Source of the DNA: Nonomuraea fuscirosea
GTDB lineage: Bacteria > Actinomycetota > Actinomycetes > Streptosporangiales > Streptosporangiaceae
DNA: 64,000 bases
Assembly (NCBI RefSeq): GCF_003001935.1
Contig: NZ_PVNG01000005.1
Coordinates: 310,001 to 374,000, forward strand
Direction: 5' to 3'
The notes beneath the pieces are model-generated. The model did no database searches. It was not told where the DNA came from and saw nothing but the letters and a program-made list of their open reading frames with translations. This document shows positions 48,859 to 57,433 of this stretch, piece by piece. The stretch's first letter is position 1. Each line of letters opens with the position of its first letter. A program made the position numbers and the translations under genes.

Positions 48859-50049
48859 ATGCGGAAACGCGCATTGGTGGTCGGGCTCGGCATCGCCGGC
48901 ATGGCCGCGGCGATCGGGCTGCGGCAGGCCGGATGGCAGCCGGTCATCGTGGAGAAGGCCCCGGATCGCCGCAGGGGCGGCTACTTCGTCGGCCTCATGC
49001 CCGAAGGCAGACAGGCCGCCGCCGACCTCGGCATCCGCGACCACCTGCACACCCGCAACCCGCCCGGCGGCGGGAAGGCCTGGTCGCTGAACCGGCACGG
49101 CAACCTTGAGCCGGGCCTGGGGTTCCTGCACCAGCCGGGCGACCCGGCGGCGGTGGTCCGCGGCGACATCGAGGCCGCGCTCTGGGAGGGCATCGGCGCA
49201 CACGGGGCGGGCGAGCCCATCCCGGTGCGCTTCGCCACGCGACCCGTCGAGATCGACGACAGCGGAGCGGACGTCCGCGTCCTGCTCGAGGACACCGCCA
49301 CCGGCGCGTGGCGGCGCGAGAGCTTCGACCTCGTCGTCGGCGCCGACGGAATGCGTTCGCACGTGCGCCGCATGGTCTTCGGCCCGCACGAGAACCACCT
49401 GACCGGCTGGAACGCGATGATCTGCGCGTTCCAGCTCAGGGAACAGGTGCCGTCGTTCCAGGAGGCGGACAGCATCATCAGCGCCCGCGCCGGCCGCGGA
49501 GCCTGGGTGTTCGGATTCGCCGACCGGCCCCCCACCGCTCTGCTGACCTACCGGACCGAGGACGTCGAGGCGGAGTTCACCGGATCCAGGATCGAGCGGC
49601 TGCGCACCGCGTTCTCCGACATGGACGACCCCGTGGTGCGGCACGCCCTGGACTCCCTGGAAGAGACGCCCGACTTCCTGTTCGACTCGGTGCACCAGGT
49701 GAAGATGCCCCGGTGGAGCAGAGGCAGGGTCGTGCTCGTGGGCGACGCGGCGTGGTGCCTGAACCTCTACTCGGGCATGGGCGCCACGTTCGCCCTCCGC
49801 GGCGGCGCCGACCTCGGCCGGGAGCTGCGCGACCACCCCGGCGACCTCGCCGCCGCGCTGACCGCCTGGGAGTCACGGCTGCGCCCCGCCATCGTCAGGC
49901 ACCAGCACCTCGCCCGGGTGAAGCAGCAGCTGTTCGTGCCGTCGAACCGTCCCGCCGAAGCCGTCCGCTCGGTGGTCGTGCGGCTCGCGTGCACGGTACG
50001 GGAGCGCAAGCTGGCCAGGACCCGTACCACGGAGGAAAGGGCGGCATGA
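48859..50049 (+). CDS. FAD-dependent monooxygenase
   Basis: A 396-residue PHBH-fold flavoprotein. Motifs are LVVGLGIAGMAAAIGLRQAGWQPVIVEKA at the N-terminus, VGADGMRSHVRRMVFG in the middle and VVLVGDAAWCLNLYSGMGATFALRGG near the C-terminus. It is similar in layout to TetX-type drug-modifying enzymes and to aromatic hydroxylases. GAGAGGAAGG precedes the ATG. It lies between an MDR reductase and a GNAT acetyltransferase under a TetR repressor, a combination that suggests xenobiotic or antibiotic modification. The last codons fall in a 51-bp duplication. Confidence 0.92.
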   Translation: MRKRALVVGLGIAGMAAAIGLRQAGWQPVIVEKAPDRRRGGYFVGLMPEGRQAAADLGIRDHLHTRNPPGGGKAWSLNRHGNLEPGLGFLHQPGDPAAVVRGDIEAALWEGIGAHGAGEPIPVRFATRPVEIDDSGADVRVLLEDTATGAWRRESFDLVVGADGMRSHVRRMVFGPHENHLTGWNAMICAFQLREQVPSFQEADSIISARAGRGAWVFGFADRPPTALLTYRTEDVEAEFTGSRIERLRTAFSDMDDPVVRHALDSLEETPDFLFDSVHQVKMPRWSRGRVVLVGDAAWCLNLYSGMGATFALRGGADLGRELRDHPGDLAAALTAWESRLRPAIVRHQHLARVKQQLFVPSNRPAEAVRSVVVRLACTVRERKLARTRTTEERAA

Positions 50050-50119
50050 CCGTCATCGAGGAGCCGCAGGACCCGTACCGAGGAAGGAAGGGCGGCGTGA
50101 TCGTCACCGAGGAGCCGTG
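50018..50119 (+). repeat. 51-bp tandem duplication spanning a stop/start junction
   Basis: Bases 50018-50068 and 50069-50119 are imperfect direct copies. Each contains the ribosome site, a start codon (ATG at 50046, GTG at 50097) and the same six following codons with few changes. The unit is 17 codons, so reading frame is kept. Confidence 0.85.
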
Positions 50120-50546
50120 GGACGGCGCGGACGGCGTCCGCCTGCGCCAGGCCATGCGGGCCGAACTGGCCGCCCGCTACGACATACCCGACCAGGAGAG
50201 CGAGCCGCCGACCGCGGAGACCATCACCGTCTTCCTGATCGCCCGCGACCCGGCCGGCGAGGCGACCGGCTGCGGCGCGCTGCGCCTGCTGGACGACGGT
50301 ACGGCCGAGATCAAGCGCATGTACGTGACCCCGGCGGCACGCGGCACCGGCGTGGCGACCCGCGTCCTGCGTGCCCTGGAGGAGCACGCCCGGCGGCACG
50401 GGGTCGGCACGCTGCTGCTGTCGACCGGCGTGCGGCAGCCCGACGCGATCCGGTTCTACGAGCGTGAGGGGTACCAGCGGATCGACGGCTACGGACCGTA
50501 CGCCGGCGAACCCCTGGCCAGGTGCTTCACCCTTCAGCTCGGCTGA
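50046..50546 (+). CDS. GNAT-family N-acetyltransferase
   Basis: A 166-residue acetyltransferase. The acetyl-CoA site is IKRMYVTPAARGTGVATRVLRALEEHARRHG, followed by LLLSTGVRQPDAIRFYEREGYQRI. The ATG at 50046 overlaps the monooxygenase stop (ATGA). A second start, GTG 50097, with its own GAGGAAGGAAGG site, was created by the 51-bp duplication and would give a protein 17 residues shorter. Both products may be made. The substrate is unknown, perhaps a small amine. Its end overlaps the convergent membrane-propeller gene by 20 bp. Confidence 0.9.
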   Translation: MTVIEEPQDPYRGRKGGVIVTEEPWDGADGVRLRQAMRAELAARYDIPDQESEPPTAETITVFLIARDPAGEATGCGALRLLDDGTAEIKRMYVTPAARGTGVATRVLRALEEHARRHGVGTLLLSTGVRQPDAIRFYEREGYQRIDGYGPYAGEPLARCFTLQLG

Positions 50547-52698
50547 GCGGGAGATTGAGCGGCGTGGTGACCAGCAATGACCATCTGCCGTCGGAGAAGT
50601 ACGAGCCGTTGTCGTCCGTCCAGAGGATCACCGGCCGTCCCGCCTGGTCGAGCGCCATGGCCAGGACGTCACCGGGACCGTTGCGCGTGCCGGTCACCGC
50701 GGTCCGGGCGCAACGGCCCTCCGCGCAGGTGGCGAGCATGACGTACGGGCGGACGGCGTCCTGGTAGGCCACCAGGACGCGCCCCGCCCGATCGATGACC
50801 GGCACCGGCGGTGCGTACGACTCCCCGGACAGCGTGACGGTGACGTGCCGCGCACAGTCCCGGGAGCGGCAGTCGACGAATCTGGCCGCCGAATCCCGGA
50901 TGTCCTGGTACGCCAGCACCGGCCGGCCGTCGGGGCGCACCGCCACCGCCACGGCATGGCGCGGGGTGTCGCGGGTCCGCTCGATCGCCTGCGGCGGCAC
51001 CGGCCGGGTGACGCGCGGGCGCGCGCAGGCGGGGGTGTCGCAGGAGATCACGTGGATCGCGCCGGTCCTGCTGTCCATCCTCGCCACCACCGGGCCGCCG
51101 TCGGCGCCGACCGCGACGGACAGGGTCTTCGACTCGGGGTAGTAGCCTCCCGAGGGGATCCGCGCCACCTTCCGGCTGACCGGGCGCGTACAGGCGGGGT
51201 CCGCGCAGAGGATCAGGGAGATCTCGGCGTCGTACCGCCCTCGGCCGCTCTCCACCTGCTCGGCCGTGGCGACGACCAGCCCGCCGTCAGGGCGTGCGGA
51301 CATGGCCAGCGGCAGGAGGCCGGCCACGTCGTGCCGCGAGATGAGGGGTCGGCCGCCCGGCGGCGGGAGGCACGCCCGCTGGTCGCAGATCAGCAGGCCG
51401 AGCCGCTTCCAGGTGTCCCACTCGGCGTGGTGCCGCGTCCACGAGGTCAGCACCAGGCGACCGTCCGGCAGCGCGGCCCCGCCGGGCTCGAGACCGAGGT
51501 CCTGGTTCGCGCCGTGGGCGTGGCGTAAGCGGGCCCGGCGGCAGGTGGCGTCGGCGCACGCGAACATCGCCGACGGCTGCTGGAATCCGCCGTGGACCAG
51601 CGCGACCAGGCCCGTCCCCGGCCCCGCGTACAGAGCGCGCAGGTCTCCCGCGCGGAGTGCGAAGCCGTCCGTGCCGTCCCCGAACGCGTTCCACCACGCG
51701 GCGGTGACGTCCGTCTCGCTGGTCTCCAGCCAGCCGAACGGGTTGGCCGTCGCGACGCCGCCGTGCACGAGGCCGGGCAGGAGAAGCGCGGGCAGCACGA
51801 GCGGGAACCGGACCCGGCGGCGCGGGCCCGTATCGGGCAGGCCGGCCAGGATCCGGTCCAGCTCCTCGGCCGAGACCGGGTCCGGCCGCAGCGCCAGCCG
51901 GTGCAGGAACTGGCGGGTGATCACGCTCGCCTGGAAAGCGGTTCCGACCGGCGCCAGTACGCCGCCCGCCAGGCCCGTGGCGTACATGAGCGCCGGGCCG
52001 TGCAGCCCCGCCATGGCCGCGTCCAGGGCCGCGGAGACGACGCCGGGGATGACGTACACACCGCAGGCGAGGGTGAACACGCTGGACGGCTCATGACCGA
52101 TCACCAGGTCGTAGCCGCGTCCGACGGCGCCGATCGCGGAGCGGCCCTCCAGCACGATGGCGGGCACGGCCAGCAGCGCCGGCATGGTGAACAGCGCCAG
52201 CCCCACGAACACGATCATCGCCGGAACGGCGCTTCCCGTCACCGTCAACGCCGCGTACCCGGCGGCCACCACCAGCGCGAACACGAGCGCGGCCAGCAGC
52301 ACGAGCAGCATCATGGAGGGCAGCCGGCGCAAGGAAACCCCCAGCGCCCGACGCGCGGACACGGGCCGCCCGCCCGCCTGCAGGCTCGCCGCGATCAGCA
52401 CGGTCGCGGGGAACACCACGGCCTGCGCCACGGTGAACGCCACCAGCACCGCCGCACCCGACACGAGCAGCTGACCCGGCTCGGCGCCGAAGATCTCCAG
52501 CTCGCCGTTCCGCACCACGGCCGACCCGCTGAGCAGCGGCAACAGCGCCAACGCGGTGATCAGGCCCAGCGGCGCGAACACCACCACGGCCGGCGCCACC
52601 AGCGGCACCAGCTGCCTGAGGGCAGCCAAAGAGGCGCGCCCGACGACGAACGGCCGCCCCAGCCGCGCCCGGGCATCCACGGTCTCCACAGACCGCAC
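50527..52698 (-). CDS. Membrane protein with extracellular propeller-like domain
   Basis: A 723-residue protein. Residues about 25-280 hold roughly six membrane helices. Another hydrophobic segment (FPLVLPALLLPGLVHGG) near residue 300 leads into an external domain. That domain has about six repeats, each with a paired-cysteine motif C-x4-C (CADATC, CDQRAC, CADPAC, CDTPAC, CRSRDC, CAEGRC) and DGxPVxAxxD-like strands, consistent with a disulfide-pinned beta-propeller. A sensor or binding role is likely. I do not recognise a named family. The start is a GTG without a strong ribosome site; other in-frame GTG codons follow closely. Confidence 0.75.
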   Translation of the reverse strand: MRSVETVDARARLGRPFVVGRASLAALRQLVPLVAPAVVVFAPLGLITALALLPLLSGSAVVRNGELEIFGAEPGQLLVSGAAVLVAFTVAQAVVFPATVLIAASLQAGGRPVSARRALGVSLRRLPSMMLLVLLAALVFALVVAAGYAALTVTGSAVPAMIVFVGLALFTMPALLAVPAIVLEGRSAIGAVGRGYDLVIGHEPSSVFTLACGVYVIPGVVSAALDAAMAGLHGPALMYATGLAGGVLAPVGTAFQASVITRQFLHRLALRPDPVSAEELDRILAGLPDTGPRRRVRFPLVLPALLLPGLVHGGVATANPFGWLETSETDVTAAWWNAFGDGTDGFALRAGDLRALYAGPGTGLVALVHGGFQQPSAMFACADATCRRARLRHAHGANQDLGLEPGGAALPDGRLVLTSWTRHHAEWDTWKRLGLLICDQRACLPPPGGRPLISRHDVAGLLPLAMSARPDGGLVVATAEQVESGRGRYDAEISLILCADPACTRPVSRKVARIPSGGYYPESKTLSVAVGADGGPVVARMDSRTGAIHVISCDTPACARPRVTRPVPPQAIERTRDTPRHAVAVAVRPDGRPVLAYQDIRDSAARFVDCRSRDCARHVTVTLSGESYAPPVPVIDRAGRVLVAYQDAVRPYVMLATCAEGRCARTAVTGTRNGPGDVLAMALDQAGRPVILWTDDNGSYFSDGRWSLLVTTPLNLPLSRAEG

Positions 52699-52752
52699 TG
52701 TCGCAGCCCTGCTGATCGTTGGCTGTCCACCGGCGGAAAAGGGTCTGCCGCG

Positions 52753-53265
52753 TCAGACGCCGAACGGGGCGGGGTAGACGATGGTGCCGCCGCCCGGCGC
52801 CGGCGCCGCCGGGTCCAGGGTGAGCGCCATCATCGCCTCGTCAGGCACCTCGAACGGGGGACGGATGCCGTAGGCGGAGGCGGGGGTGAAGCCGAACCGC
52901 GGATAGTACTCGGGGTGGCCGAGCACCAGGACGAGGTTCTCGCCCAGGTCGCGGGCGGCGGAGAGCCCGGCGCGGATCGCCGCCGAGCCGACGCCCCGCC
53001 GCTGGTGGCGGGGCGGCACGGCGCAGGGCGCGAGGGCCAGGGCGGGCGCGTCATCGACGTGGCAGCGGGTGAGCAGGGCGTATCCGGCGGGTCCCTCGGC
53101 GTCCGTGGCGACGACGGAGAGAGCCGGGATCCAGGCGGGGTCCTCGCGCAGGGCGTCGACGAGGTCGGCCTCCAGCGCGGTGGGGAACGCCGCCAGCAGG
53201 ATCTCGCGGATCACCGGGACGTCCTGCTCGGTCTCCGCGCGGGTGCTCCAGACGATCTGCGACAT
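52753..53265 (-). CDS. GNAT-family N-acetyltransferase
   Basis: A 170-residue acetyltransferase of the YhbS-like group: REDPAWIPALSVVATD, then ALAPCAVPPRHQRRGVGSAAIRAGL for acetyl-CoA, then VLGHPEYYPRFGFTPA. Full length and cytoplasmic. The substrate is unknown. It lies downstream of nothing obvious and is divergent from the XRE/ClgR-like regulator with about 160 bp between. Confidence 0.92.
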   Translation of the reverse strand: MSQIVWSTRAETEQDVPVIREILLAAFPTALEADLVDALREDPAWIPALSVVATDAEGPAGYALLTRCHVDDAPALALAPCAVPPRHQRRGVGSAAIRAGLSAARDLGENLVLVLGHPEYYPRFGFTPASAYGIRPPFEVPDEAMMALTLDPAAPAPGGGTIVYPAPFGV

Positions 53266-53427
53266 ACCGGCAGTCCTTTAGCAACGTTGACGTATCCATG
53301 TGACCCTAACGCGCGGCGGATAGATACGCAAACGTAGCCCGGGAAAGGCTCATCAATCAGGCGAGGGACGGTTCCGCTCTACGCGAAGCAGGCAGCACGC
53401 GAGCGCACCGGCTGTCTATGGTGAATT

Positions 53428-53784
53428 ATGGCCTCCACCATCCCGCCGCTGCGTCCAGCGTTCGACCGGACCGTCCCCACGCCGTCGCCGGCCCGCGAGC
53501 CGCTGTGGCGGCACGCGCTCGGTGAGTGCCTGCGCGGCCTGCGCCACGAGCGGGGCGAGAAGCTGAGCGAGACGGCGAGCCGCGCCGGTGTCTCGCCGCA
53601 ATATCTCTCCGAGATGGAACGAGGCCTCAAGGAGCCGTCGAGCGAGATGATCGCCGCGGTCGCCGGCGCGCTGGACGTGACCCTGATCGATCTGACCCTC
53701 GCCGTCGCCGACAACCTGCGCTCCGCTCAGCCCAGCACGTCGACGGGCGCCACCTGCTCGGCCGCGTACGCGCTGGCGGCGTGA
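53428..53784 (+). CDS. XRE regulator of ClgR/PopR type with SsrA-like C-terminus
   Basis: A 118-residue regulator with a Cro/C1 HTH (LGECLRGLRHERGEKLSETASRAGVSPQYLSEMERGLKEPSSEMIAAVAGAL). The last seven residues are AAYALAA; the final five equal the end of the E. coli SsrA degradation tag. ClgR and PopR of actinobacteria activate clp genes and are themselves degraded by ClpP through C-terminal alanines. The convergent neighbours are two clpP genes, so the same feedback is likely. A CGC-N5-GCG sequence at 53375-53385 may be its own binding site, though this is weak. Confidence 0.85.
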   Translation: MASTIPPLRPAFDRTVPTPSPAREPLWRHALGECLRGLRHERGEKLSETASRAGVSPQYLSEMERGLKEPSSEMIAAVAGALDVTLIDLTLAVADNLRSAQPSTSTGATCSAAYALAA

Positions 53785-53812
53785 CGCGACCGGCCGGGGC
53801 GGTCCCACCGGC

Positions 53813-54403
53813 CTACGCGTGCTCCTCGATGATCTGGTCGAGGAGCCCGTACTCCATCGCCGCGGTCGCGGTGAACACGCGATCGTGGTCGGTGTCGGCG
53901 CGCAGGGTCTCGATGCTCTGACCGGTGTGCCGTGACAGGATGCGCTCGATGTCGGCCCGGACGCGGACGACCTCGTCGGCCTGCAGGATGAGATCGGGGA
54001 TCGCGCCGCGCCCCTGGGCGGCCGGCTGGTGCAGGATGACCCGGGCGTGCGGAAGGGCGGCCCGCTTCCCCTCCGCGCCCGCGGCGAGCAGCACGGCGCC
54101 CACCGCGACCGCCTGTCCGACGCACGTCGTGGAAACGCGCGGCCTGATATGGCGCATGGTGTCGTAAATGGCGAGCATCGCGCTCGGATCGCCGCCTTCG
54201 CAGTTGATGTAGAACTGGATTTCCGCGTCGGGGTTGTCCGACTCCAGGAAAATCAGCTGCGCGATGAGCGCGTTAGCGACGCCCGCGTCAATCGCGGTGC
54301 CGAGATAGACGATGCGCTCGGTGAGCAGGTGCGAATAAACGTCCATGACGCGCTCGCCGCGCGGATTCTGCGCGATGACGTTAGGGATCGTATAGGTGGT
54401 CAC
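53813..54403 (-). CDS. ClpP-like subunit lacking the catalytic serine
   Basis: A 196-residue ClpP homologue. The usual GQAASMG becomes GQAVAVG, so Ala100 (codon GCG) replaces the nucleophile. The His (HARVILHQP, His125) and Asp (DHDRVF, Asp174) are retained. The second gene of the pair, it overlaps the active clpP stop by four bases (ATGA). Inactive ClpP subunits, such as cyanobacterial ClpR, form mixed rings with active ones. By position it matches the clpP3-clpP4 operon of Streptomyces, but the inactive state should be noted. It could tune assembly or substrate choice. Confidence 0.88.
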   Translation of the reverse strand: MTTYTIPNVIAQNPRGERVMDVYSHLLTERIVYLGTAIDAGVANALIAQLIFLESDNPDAEIQFYINCEGGDPSAMLAIYDTMRHIRPRVSTTCVGQAVAVGAVLLAAGAEGKRAALPHARVILHQPAAQGRGAIPDLILQADEVVRVRADIERILSRHTGQSIETLRADTDHDRVFTATAAMEYGLLDQIIEEHA

Positions 54404-55026
54404 TGGCCGACTCCTTCGGTGACGCCGAATCCGGGTCGTGGGCGATGTTGCGGCGCTATTTCGTCGAAGGTCTGCACGATGCCGTCGATGAAGCCGTAGT
54501 CGAGCGCCTCCTGCGCGGTGTACCAGCGGTCGTGCAGCGAATCCTCGAAGATGCGCTCGACCGGCTGGCCCGTGTCCTCGGCGATCAGGCCGAGCACGGT
54601 GTCACGCGTGTGCCGCAGGTCACCGGCCTGCAACTCGATGTCGACCGCCGTGCCGCCGATGCCCGCCGAGCCCTGGTGCATCAGGACGCGCGCGTGCGGC
54701 AGGGCGCGGCGCTTCCCTTTCGCCCCCGAGGACAGCAAGAATTGCCCGGCGCTGTAGGCGATTCCCAGAACAAGGGTGGAAACGTCACAGGGAATGAGGC
54801 GCATGACGTCGCGGATCGCCAGCATCGAGGGCACGGAACCGCCCGGGGAATGAATCCACAAGGCGATGTCAGCCGACGTGTCATGCGTGGCGAGCGCCAT
54901 CATCTGCGTGGCCAGCAGAGTGCCGTTGTCGTCGTCGAGCGGGCCGTCGAGAACGAGAACTCGCTGTTCGTAGAGTTCGCGTCGCACCCGTGCGTTGAAC
55001 AGGGGAAGTTTCGATTCTTCGCTCAT
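54400..55026 (-). CDS. clpP: ClpP protease subunit, catalytically complete
   Basis: A 208-residue ClpP with the full triad: Ser92 in GIAYSAGQFLL, His117 in HARVLMHQGSAG and Asp166 in LHDRWYTAQEALDYGFIDGI. It is the first gene of the two-gene operon and is coupled to the serine-less subunit. The C-terminal tail after GFIDGI is about 25 residues. It needs a Clp ATPase from elsewhere in the genome. A 17-bp palindrome 55 bp upstream is a possible operator for the XRE regulator. Confidence 0.92.
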   Translation of the reverse strand: MSEESKLPLFNARVRRELYEQRVLVLDGPLDDDNGTLLATQMMALATHDTSADIALWIHSPGGSVPSMLAIRDVMRLIPCDVSTLVLGIAYSAGQFLLSSGAKGKRRALPHARVLMHQGSAGIGGTAVDIELQAGDLRHTRDTVLGLIAEDTGQPVERIFEDSLHDRWYTAQEALDYGFIDGIVQTFDEIAPQHRPRPGFGVTEGVGQ

Positions 55027-55081
55027 GCGTCCATCATGTGAGGCGCCGCGGACCGAAGTCGACGTAATCCGCCTGGGGCAG

Positions 55082-55098
55082 ATCTGCTGTGAGCAGAT
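55082..55098. promoter_or_regulatory. Palindrome upstream of clpP operon
   Basis: ATCTGCT-GTG-AGCAGAT is a perfect 7-3-7 inverted repeat located 56 bp before the clpP start and just after the upstream tetR stop. It could be an operator for clpP or a small terminator. Confidence 0.5.
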
Positions 55099-55122
55099 GA
55101 GAATCCCGTGACCTGCGGATGA

Positions 55123-55728
55123 TCACGCCCGGTCGTGCGTGAGGAGGGGCATGATGGCCTGGTCGAGGAACTCCTGGATGCGCTCCTCGCCGGGCGGCGT
55201 GCCCGTGTGCAGGTAGTGCTGCAGCATCAGGCCGCTCGCCACCTCGATCGGGAGGGACGTGACGGCCGCGCCGGAGATCTGCCCCCGCTCGGCGGCCCGT
55301 TCCAGCGCCGCCAGGAACAGCCGCCGGCGCGGGCGGACGATCTCGTCCACCACCGCCTCCGCGATCTCGGGATGACGCCGGCGTTCGCCGGCCACCGTCA
55401 GCAGCACCTGGCCGGTCAGGCCGTCGAGCGAGGCGGACATGCGGCGCAGCAGCACCAGGAGGTCCTCACGCACGTGACCCGTGTCCGCCGGCTGGTCGAG
55501 GACCGGCAGGGCGTGCCTGAGGGCGTCGACGACCAGGTCCTCCTTGGTGCCCCAGTGGCGGTAGACGGAGGTCTTCGCCGCCCCGGCGCGGGCCGCCACG
55601 CCCTCGATCGAGACCTCTCCGTAGCCGCGCTCCGCGAGTTCGTCCAGCATCGCCTGGCGTACCGCCTGGAACAGCACTTCGCGGCCGCGCCGCTTGGGAC
55701 GGGCGGAGGTGTCGGTCACCCCGCCCAT
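55123..55728 (-). CDS. TetR-family regulator
   Basis: A 201-residue regulator with HTH VRQAMLDELAERGYGEVSIEGVAARAGAAKTSVYRHWGTKEDLV and a C-terminal domain with IEVASGLMLQHYLHTG, of the TetR_C_16-like group. An imperfect 20-bp palindrome directly before its start suggests autoregulation. The neighbouring genes give no clear target. The ligand is unknown. Confidence 0.9.
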   Translation of the reverse strand: MGGVTDTSARPKRRGREVLFQAVRQAMLDELAERGYGEVSIEGVAARAGAAKTSVYRHWGTKEDLVVDALRHALPVLDQPADTGHVREDLLVLLRRMSASLDGLTGQVLLTVAGERRRHPEIAEAVVDEIVRPRRRLFLAALERAAERGQISGAAVTSLPIEVASGLMLQHYLHTGTPPGEERIQEFLDQAIMPLLTHDRA

Positions 55729-55730
55729 GA

Positions 55731-55750
55731 TAGCGACGGCACAGTAGCTA
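55731..55750. promoter_or_regulatory. Candidate TetR auto-operator
   Basis: TAGCGAC-GGCACA-GTAGCTA, a 7-6-7 inverted repeat with one mismatch, starts two bases upstream of the tetR ATG. Confidence 0.5.
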
Positions 55751-55798
55751 ACGGGCTGCTCCCGGCGCGGACGGGGCTGCCCGCGCCGGGCTCCCGCG

Positions 55799-56719
55799 TC
55801 ACGTTCCCGGCAGGTAGCCGATCAGTGGCGCGTGGTCGGAGTACCCGTTCGGCGGGCCGCTGTCCGGCTCGTTCGCGGTGCGGTCCATAAGCGACTGGTC
55901 GGCGTCGCACCAGGTGAAGCGCCGGCTCGTGCCGGTCCTGGTGGCGAAGATGTGGTCACGCTTGCGGTAGACGTGCTTCCCGCTGGTCCAGGCGTGATGG
56001 GTGACCTCGTCGCGGGAGTTGCCGAGCGAGTCGCACTCCTCGTACGCGCTGGACAGCGGCTTCAGCTCCGCCGAGCCGGGGAACAGGTTGAAGTCGCCGC
56101 CGAGCACCACGTCGAGACCGCCGGCGGAGGCCGCGGCCTTGACGTTCCTGACCTGCTGGGCCCGGCGTGGATCGGCGGGGTCGGCGAGCACGTGGGTGGT
56201 GCAGATCCGGGTGCCGGCCCAGGTGTCCGTGCGTACGCACAGCGTCGGCAGGGTCTGCCCGCTCTGCCCGGTGGGGTCGGGCGGCAGTGTCTGCGTGACC
56301 GTGGTCCCGGTGATCTCCGCCTTCACCGCGATGCCGAGGCCGAGATCGCCCTCCAGCGAGCCGCGGCAGTCGACGCGGCCGTCGGGGCGTGCGCCGTCGG
56401 CCCTGGCGAAGGACCAGCCGGGGCCGAGGGCCGCCTTCAGCAGGTCCAGATGACTGCCGGGCGCGGCGCCGCACACCTCCTGCAGCAGCAGCACGTTGGC
56501 CTGGTGCCGGGACACGAGCCCGGCGAGCTGCTCGACCTTCTTGTCCGGTTCATTGCGGTACGGGCAGTAGCCGGCGTCGCCGCGTTGCCCGCCCGCCTCG
56601 CCGCAGACGTTCCACGAGATGACGCGGAGCTCCGCCGCGGCGGCGGCAGGCAGGGGCAGTAAGGGCACGACCAGCGCCGCGGCGACGGCCGCCCAGAGGG
56701 GTTTCGCTCGTTCGAACAT
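55799..56719 (-). CDS. Secreted endonuclease/exonuclease/phosphatase-family protein
   Basis: A 306-residue protein with a signal peptide ending PLPAAAAA. The DNase I-like fold is shown by RVISWNVCGE, LLLQEVCG (catalytic Glu), VVLGGDFNLFP (Asp/Asn metal and catalytic residues) and GYSDHAPLIGYL (Asp-His pair). It has six or more cysteines, fitting an exported enzyme. It could cut DNA, RNA or phospholipid headgroups. It stands alone, upstream of the tetR gene on the same strand. Confidence 0.88.
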   Translation of the reverse strand: MFERAKPLWAAVAAALVVPLLPLPAAAAAELRVISWNVCGEAGGQRGDAGYCPYRNEPDKKVEQLAGLVSRHQANVLLLQEVCGAAPGSHLDLLKAALGPGWSFARADGARPDGRVDCRGSLEGDLGLGIAVKAEITGTTVTQTLPPDPTGQSGQTLPTLCVRTDTWAGTRICTTHVLADPADPRRAQQVRNVKAAASAGGLDVVLGGDFNLFPGSAELKPLSSAYEECDSLGNSRDEVTHHAWTSGKHVYRKRDHIFATRTGTSRRFTWCDADQSLMDRTANEPDSGPPNGYSDHAPLIGYLPGT

Positions 56720-56754
56720 GAGACCGCAGCGTAGGGACGAGCGCTTTAACCGCG

Positions 56755-57187
56755 CTATGGGGCGGGCTGCTGCGCGTTGAGCGGGGCCTCGATCTCAGCG
56801 GCCTCGATGGCCTGGGCACCCTGGTCGGCCTGCCGATGGGTCTCGGCCAGGTGGTAGCGGACGTTGCCCTCCGCGGTCCTTCGCGCCAGGGCGCGGAACG
56901 CGTGCCGGGCTTCGGCCAGTTCCCGGGCGGCGCCCCTGACCAGGTCGGCGGCGAGTCCGACGGATCCTGGCCGGCGCGCCCCCTTCGGGCGCGGCGACCA
57001 GGTGGGGGACGTGGCCAGCGGTAGGTGCCGCAGAGGCGGACGATCTCGGCCGCCGCCTGCTGATGGGCACGATCCGGCCGGCGTCGAGCAGCAGAGCCGC
57101 CAGGACGACTCGATTGAGGCTGCCTCCGAGGTGGATCTCGTCTCCGCCGTGTTCCACGCTCAGCGGTCCGAGAATCCTGAAGTGCAC
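56755..57187 (-). pseudogene. SARP regulator remnant
   Basis: From GTG 57187 the sequence reads VHFRILGPLSVEHGGDEIHLGGSLNRVVLAALLLDAGRIVPI, the start of a SARP DNA-binding domain. It then loses the frame. The last 70 codons, in another frame, look like a SARP activation-domain helix (LAADLVRGAARELAEARHAFRALARR). Most of the domain is deleted. It is a decayed copy, unlike the intact SARP at 9024. Confidence 0.7.
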
Positions 57188-57433
57188 GATCGCCTCCGCT
57201 GGCGGGATTGCGGTAGTTGACCCGATTTCAGGGGCCATGCCGACGTACCTGGCCTTCCAACGACCGGCCAGGCTACACAGCCTGTGCGGATCTTGCATGA
57301 ATCGCGCATACGTTTCGCGGGGCGACCTCGCCTCCCCCTCGGGGAACCGCACCTGCCGAACCGGCCGCCCCGAACATTTACCGTTTTTTCGAAGAGATCG
57401 TGCCGCACCGCCTGGTCCCGCTTGGATGCGCCT

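Noticed and set aside
56836-57024. Short plus-strand frames in the SARP remnant region
   Set aside because: The minus strand carries recognisable SARP fragments; the plus frames have no ribosome site.
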